A DNA stretch of 64,000 bases from Mallotus nudiflorus (Eukaryota > Streptophyta > Magnoliopsida > Malpighiales > Euphorbiaceae): the NCBI GenBank assembly GCA_947683625.1, contig CANTUR010000126.1, positions 2,232,001 to 2,296,000 of the forward strand, given 5' to 3'. Both the position numbers and the translations under genes were made by a program. Positions within the stretch are counted from its first letter, which is position 1. Each line of letters starts with the position of its first letter. This document shows positions 59,407 to 64,000 of this stretch, in pieces. The notes under the pieces are model-generated. The model worked only from the letters and a program-made list of their open reading frames with translations. It was not told the DNA's origin and made no database searches.

Positions 59407-60703
59407 ATGACTCAAGCATCTCTTCAAACAAAGAAGAAATTTCTTAAAAGTCTCAATGGTGATGACTGGAATAAGCTTCAACCTTTCCACATCAAATCCC
59501 TGAAATCTCTTCAACACTTGACTATCGATAACACTCTCCTACATGCTATTTCTACCTTCTGGGATGTCAATGACCATGTATTCAGGTTTAATGGGCAAGA
59601 GCTTTGTCCAATGATTGAAGAGTTTGCTACTATTATGGGATGCACATTAGACTCGACTGCTATGATAGCCCTTCCTAATTTAGAAATGCAATTTCCTAAA
59701 AGATTGGTTATGTTCTTTGATTTGCCCCTAGCTGATATTTACATGTATGTGCATAACCCCAGGACCATCAATCTTTCTTCTCTGATCACCGCCTCTGGGA
59801 CTCTAGACAAGAACACTACTTCTTGGACTAGAACAGTTGCTTTCTGTTTATATGTTCAATTTCTACTAGTTTCTCACCATGGTGGTGCCGATACATGCAT
59901 TGTCAGTATTTTGGAACAGGTAGAGCTTGGAGCTAATCCTATGTCAGTTATCCTTGTTGAGACCATCATTGGGCTCGACAATTTTAAGACTCATAACCGT
60001 TTCTCAGGCAATTTACTTCTTCTTCAGGTGTGTAACCAAAACTTTTATTTTTGCCCTAATTTTTTCCTAAGCCACCCTTTCAGGCTTTTAGCTTAGCAGG
60101 CTTGCCCTAATTTTTTCCTAAGCCGCCCTTTTGGGTTTTCAAATTAGTGCACTTTTATTTTATTATTCTTATGCCAGTTTTTTTTAAGATTTGGTTACAG
60201 GAAAAGCTGAGCTTGCTTAATGTACCCCTCAACCCTTTGACTTATCAACCTCATTAGCTATAATCTCATCCTTTGAAAATGAAAGACAAAAGTTCTATGG
60301 ACCAATGGGTTAACCGGTTGAAGAAGATTTCAAATGCTAAGATCACATGGGTCTGCCTTTGGTGGAGATTGAAGTTCATAACTATTAAGCTGTATGATCA
60401 CTATGTTCCTATTCCAGGGCTGCACTTCTCACCTTTTTTACCCCTTTACACCTTTGTTACCAAAATGGTCACCCTCAGTTCATCGTTATTATTTTGACTA
60501 ACTTTGAAGGCTTTCCTTTGAGACAAGATTCTCTGGATAAGATTAGTCGTTTATGGCCTTGTAGAGCCATTGAATGGAACATGCACCTAGATACTGATGT
60601 TACTACTTATGACAATTACAAGACTTGGGTTGTTATCCAAAAGAAAAAACCACCAGGCTTTGCTAGGTATAAGAGAACTCAAACTTTGTATGATGAGTCA
60701 TAA
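59407..60703 (+). pseudogene. Antisense PMD-like (DUF7745-type) gene, two exons, damaged
   Basis: Exon 1 (59407-60027) is a clean 207-codon frame: WNKLQPFHIKSLKSLQHL, then STFWDVNDHVFRFNGQELCP and IEEFATIMGC. Donor CAG|GTGTGT and acceptor TTACAG (60199-60200) bound a 173-bp intron; phase is 0 on both sides. Exon 2 (60201-60703) has TAG and TAA near 60255-60263, then TWVCLWWRLKFI, a frameshift near 60430, and the C-terminal block SRLWPCRAIEW to the stop at 60701. Conserved W, FRF and EF positions match an uncharacterised plant family I recall as DUF7745, related to PMD proteins. Exon 1 is the longest open frame in Tat-2 outside pol. Function unknown. Confidence 0.75.
60028..60200 (+). other. 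Intron of the DUF7745-type gene
   Basis: GTGTGTAACC to TTGGTTACAG, 173 bp, T-rich. It contains two copies of GCCCTAATTTTTTCCTAAGCC (60053 and 60103 regions), the same T-rich repeat type found at 60945-61130, so Tat-2 repeats have spread into the intron. Confidence 0.6.
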
Positions 60704-61162
60704 AGGAAGAAACAAAGACGTCACAAGATAAAATGGTCTCATAGAGTTAGTTTTATCTTTTTTATGTTTTGTTATCCCTTTAAGTACTTATGCTTTATAA
60801 TAAAAAAGGATATGTAAAGTTTAAAGAAACTTCAATTTGAATTTTATTCATTAATTAGGGCCAAAATAAGTACATTTAACACATCACATGACATAACTTC
60901 TGTTATCAGCTAGTCCTCACGAATTTTCTAACTGAATATTTTTTGCTCATATTTTATTTTCCTAATTTTTTCTTGATTAGCCCTTTATGGATTTTCCAAT
61001 CAGTGGGACCACTATTTTTTATTTATTTCCCTAACTTTTGCTTGTCAGCCCTTTGCGGGTTTTCTAAACAGCAGGAATGTCCTAACTTTTGCTTGACTAG
61101 CCTTTTAAGGTTTTCTAGCCAGCAAACTTTATTTTATTTATTCTAATTTTATTCATATTTTT
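60704..61162. repeat. Tat-2 3' region with ~65-80-bp T-rich repeats
   Basis: Three units around 60955, 61029 and 61078 share CCTAACTTTTGCTTGACTAG, CCCTTTGCGGGTTTTCT and AGCAG. They lie between the end of the antisense gene and the end of pol. No coding frame. Confidence 0.7.
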
Positions 61163-62660
61163 TTATAAGTAGTACTTCTTGAGGCGATCCAGATTAACAG
61201 GTTCGATAAACTCATTCCCTTCAAGATCTGATATCTTAATAACTCCTTTAGGTAAGACCGATTTGACCAAGTATAGTCCTTCCTAATTCGGTCCAAATTT
61301 ACCTCTCGAATAAAACACCATGGCTCTAGATTGTTTTAGCACCATATCTCCAGTTTTGATCTTCCCAAGCTTAACCTTTTTATTGAACGCCCTTGCTATT
61401 CTTATCTGATATATTTGAGTGTGGAATAAGGCATCCATCCTTTTCTCATCTAGAGATACTAAATGATCATATCTTTTTTGTGCCCATTCATTCTCAGTTA
61501 TTTTAGTCTCCATGACTACTCTCAAGGACTTAATCTCAATTTTTAGCTTCACAACTATATACCAATGAGAATGGTGTTTGGCCTGTGGCGGTTCGAGTTT
61601 TAGTTCTATATCCCCATAAGGAAAAAGGAAGATATTTAGACCAATCTTTGTAGGTTTTAACCATCTTAGAAAGGATTTTCTTAACATTTTTATTAACCCC
61701 TTCCACTGCTCCATTAGCATGAGGGCGATGAGGTGAAGATTTATGGTGCTCAATCCCATACCTTTATAACAACTCTGTTGTTTCTGCTTGAAATTGAACC
61801 CTGTTATCCATCACAATATAATGTGGAACCCCATATCTACAAATCAAGCTCTTCTCGATGAACCGTGCTATCTATTTTGCTTTCATGGTGTTGAAAGATT
61901 CTGCCTCTACCTATCTCAAAAAGTAATCATTTGCCACCACTATGTATTTATGCCCATTTGATGTTATCGATCTTATTTCTCCTTGGATATCAATTCCCCA
62001 TGCTGCAAATGGCGAAGGGGATGATAAACTATTCAGCACTATTGGAGGCATATGACTAAGATTCCCGTGGATCTGACACTGATGGCATTGTCTTACTGTC
62101 CTAATACAATCCTTTTCCATAGTCATCCAGTAATACCCTTGTCTGAGTATCTTCTTAGCTAAAATTATCTTGTTCATATGAGAACCGAAAGCCCCTGTAT
62201 GAATCTCTTGCATCACCTCTTCAGCTTCATCCTTTTTGAGACACCTAAGCTGCATCCCATTCGGCATTCTTTTGTATAATACCCCATCATAACTTGCATA
62301 GTTACGTGTAAGAACATGAAGAGCATATCTTTCTTTTGAGGTTGCTTCATCTGGATAACTTTCCTTTTCAATGAACCTCTGGACATCATAAAACCAAGGC
62401 TTTCCTTCAAGCCCCATTTGAACATTCATAATCTGCTTACCCCCATAACACGGTGCCCTAGACTTCATGATCACTAAAGGTTTCATAGCCAACCCAGTTG
62501 TACTATCCCATATTGAAAAGAGCATTGCGAGTGCATCTGCCATCTGATTATCGTCTCTGGATAGATGGATGAAGAGATATTTAGTGAAATTCTTCATTAA
62601 GGCTTTCAAATAGCAAATATAAGGCTTCAACTTTTCCTCTTTTACCTCCCATTCATCATT
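61163..62660 (-). pseudogene. Integrase of Tat-2 (broken)
   Basis: 62630-61914 covers the zinc-binding N-terminus (H in THTGAFGSHMNK-like text, then RQCHQCQ) and the first catalytic Asp (WGIDIQGEI). After TAG at 61911-61913, where Trp is expected, the same frame shows the second Asp (IVMDNRVQF, about 61805) and the Glu (NGAVEGVNKN, about 61715). A frameshift near 61570 leads to the C-terminal region (61283-61560: SLRVVMET, WAQKRYDHL, RIARAFNKKVK, RGKFGPN). It ends at TAA 61163. All three core acids remain visible. Confidence 0.9.
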
Positions 62661-63060
62661 AGCCTAGTTGATGACTAACATTGAATCTCCATAAACTAAT
62701 AAATCTTTCACTCCAACTGCCACAGCTGTCTCAACTCCACAAATACATGCTTTATACTCAACCATGTTGTTTGTGACCTTAAAATCTAGTTTCTTTGCCA
62801 TTAGTATGGTTTCTCCTTCCGGTGTAATAAGAATCACTCCCAATCTAGCTCTTTTGTTGTTTACAGCTCCTTCAAAGTAAAGTTTCCACTCCCGATGCTC
62901 TGCAACTGCTAAGTTCTCATCTAGAAACTCCAAATTCCACTGCTCTTCACACTGGATCGCATTCTGAGTTAAGAATTCTACTACTGCTCTTCCCTTGATT
63001 ACCTTTGTAGTAGTGTACTCTATATCAAATTCAATTAAGAGTACCAACCATTAAGACATT
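62661..63060 (-). pseudogene. Second (archaeal-type) RNase H of Tat-2
   Basis: 62664-63047 reads FDIEYTTTKVIKG, then WKLYFEGAVNNKRARLGVIL, NNMVEYKACICGVE and VYGDSMLVIN. This is a complete RNase H fold in addition to the usual one upstream. The first acid, normally D in YFDGA, is E here; E and D of the later motifs are kept. A TAG at 62664 stands where Gln is expected. The extra RNase H defines the Tat/Ogre branch. Confidence 0.88.
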
Positions 63061-64000
63061 TTTCCAGTTAAAGTCGATGCTCGAAATAGATACCTTAGAA
63101 GGTCTATTCTTAAAAGAGCTTAAACTCTATAAGATTGAAAATAATGCCTCAATTTTCTTATAGCCCAAATCATGATCAGACATGTCTTTTCTACTAAATC
63201 ATATTTTTCCTCGTACGGCAGAAACTTCTTGCTCAAGTAGTACACTGCAAGCTCTATTCCATCTGACCCTTCTTGTGCTACCATTGCCCCTATTGCATCC
63301 TCTTCTAAAGCCAAGTATAAAACCAATGGCTTACCCTATCTAGGTGGTTTCAGAACAGGTGGATTAACAAGATACTCCTTGATCTTATCAAAAGTTTTCT
63401 GACACTCATCATTCCACTTAACCGATTGATCTGTCCTTAAAAGCTTAAAGATAGGATCACAAATTTTAGTGAGCTTTGTGATAAACCTACTAATATACTG
63501 TAACCTGCCAAGGAATCCTCTTACTTCTTTCTTCGTCTTTGGTGCCGGCATTTCCTGGATGGCTTTCACCTTATCCGAATCCACTTCAATTCCTCAGCTA
63601 CTCACTATATACCCTGACAGCTTCCCTAAAGTGACCCTAAAAATGCACTTCTTTGGGTTGAGTCTCAGGTTGTACCTCTCAATTTGGGCTAAGAACTTAT
63701 CTAAGGCTTTAAAGTGTCCTTCTCTTGTCTCTAATTTGAACATCATGTCATCCATATACACTTCAACCTCCTTATGCATCATATCATGGAAAAGTGCAGT
63801 AACAGCTCTTTGATAAGTTGCACCTATATTTTTCAATCCAAAAGGCATTACCCCGTAATAATAGGTCCCTCATTCTGTGATCAAAACTATCTTAATCTTA
63901 TCCATGACTGCCATTATGATCTAGTTGCACCCGAAAAATCCGTCCATAAAAGAATACATTGCACTTACTGCAGCACTATCCACTATTACGTTAATGTGAG
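63061..64000 (-). pseudogene. Reverse transcriptase and RNase H of Tat-2, cut by window edge
   Basis: From the right edge: SFMDGFFGCNQI (about 63955), MPFGLKNIGATYQRA with the active site YMDD (63747-63758), and GFLGRLQYISRFI (63336-63584). RNase H text follows at 63120-63326 (LYLALEEDAIGAMV, YLSKKF, WAIRKLRHYF). All pieces are in one frame, separated by single stops near 63594, 63336 and 63120. The N-terminal reverse transcriptase, protease and gag lie outside the window. Confidence 0.92.

Larger units (their letters stand above)
53135..64000 (-). mobile_element. Tat-type Ty3/gypsy element (Tat-2), extends past window
   Basis: Minus strand. LTR 53135-55158, polypurine tract 55159-55172, then ~6 kb of 3' region with tandem repeats and two antisense genes, then pol from its stop at 61163 to the right edge. 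Pol has an extra, archaeal-type RNase H between the normal RNase H and integrase, a hallmark of the Tat/Ogre group. It is inserted in the right LTR of element B; AGGGT (53130-53134) would be the target site. The other LTR, primer site and gag are outside the window. Confidence 0.93.

Noticed and set aside
1..64000. tRNA or rRNA genes
   Set aside because: The only tRNA-like matches are the primer-binding sites of the retroelements; no cloverleaf or rRNA sequence was recognised.

Overview
This is plant nuclear DNA, almost certainly from a dicot. It is strongly AT-rich and holds plant-type LTR retrotransposons: Ty1/copia, chromodomain Ty3/gypsy, Tat-type and Athila-type Ty3/gypsy. Two of them carry a primer-binding site for initiator tRNA-Met. 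There is one ordinary spliced host gene. I cannot name the species. Nearly every pol or gag reading frame is broken by stops or frameshifts, so most of the window is transposon remains.

Layout. 1-4330: a decayed copia element on the minus strand, cut by the left edge and interrupted inside its reverse transcriptase by a ~320-bp LTR-like insertion. 4832-13875: a nearly full-length copia element on the plus strand with two ~1.54-kb LTRs, primer site, leader, broken gag-pol and polypurine tract. 13876-18650: AT-rich intergenic DNA with several strong inverted repeats. 18687-19935 (minus): a two-exon gene for a protein with three CCCH zinc fingers, the only intact-looking host gene. From 21004 to the right edge there is one nest of gypsy elements.

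The nest, oldest to youngest by containment. A Tat-like element on the minus strand (Tat-1) contributes an LTR (21004-22932 plus 34486-34488) and a tandem-repeat-rich 3' region (34501-40809). Inside it lie element A (22933-34480, minus, chromodomain gypsy, target duplication TGCCC), a 3.27-kb solo LTR of the A family in the opposite orientation (35036-38306, target duplication TTACA), and element B (40810 onward, minus, same clade as A). The left LTR of B holds an internally deleted Athila-type element (41650-43490, target duplication TCACA). The right LTR of B is cut at 53135 by a second Tat-type element (Tat-2), whose LTR, 3' region and pol run off the right edge.

The most interesting part is Tat-2. 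Between its 3' LTR and the end of pol it carries about 6 kb that includes two decayed genes on the opposite strand to pol. One (56350-58992) is a multi-exon plant-mobile-domain (PMD) gene with splice sites still visible. The other (59407-60703) is a two-exon gene resembling an uncharacterised plant family I remember as DUF7745, with its own TATA box. An antisense cargo gene can keep its introns through a retroelement life cycle, because they are not introns in the element's RNA. PMD proteins of the MAIN/MAIL1 type act in transposon silencing, so this arrangement deserves a follow-up.
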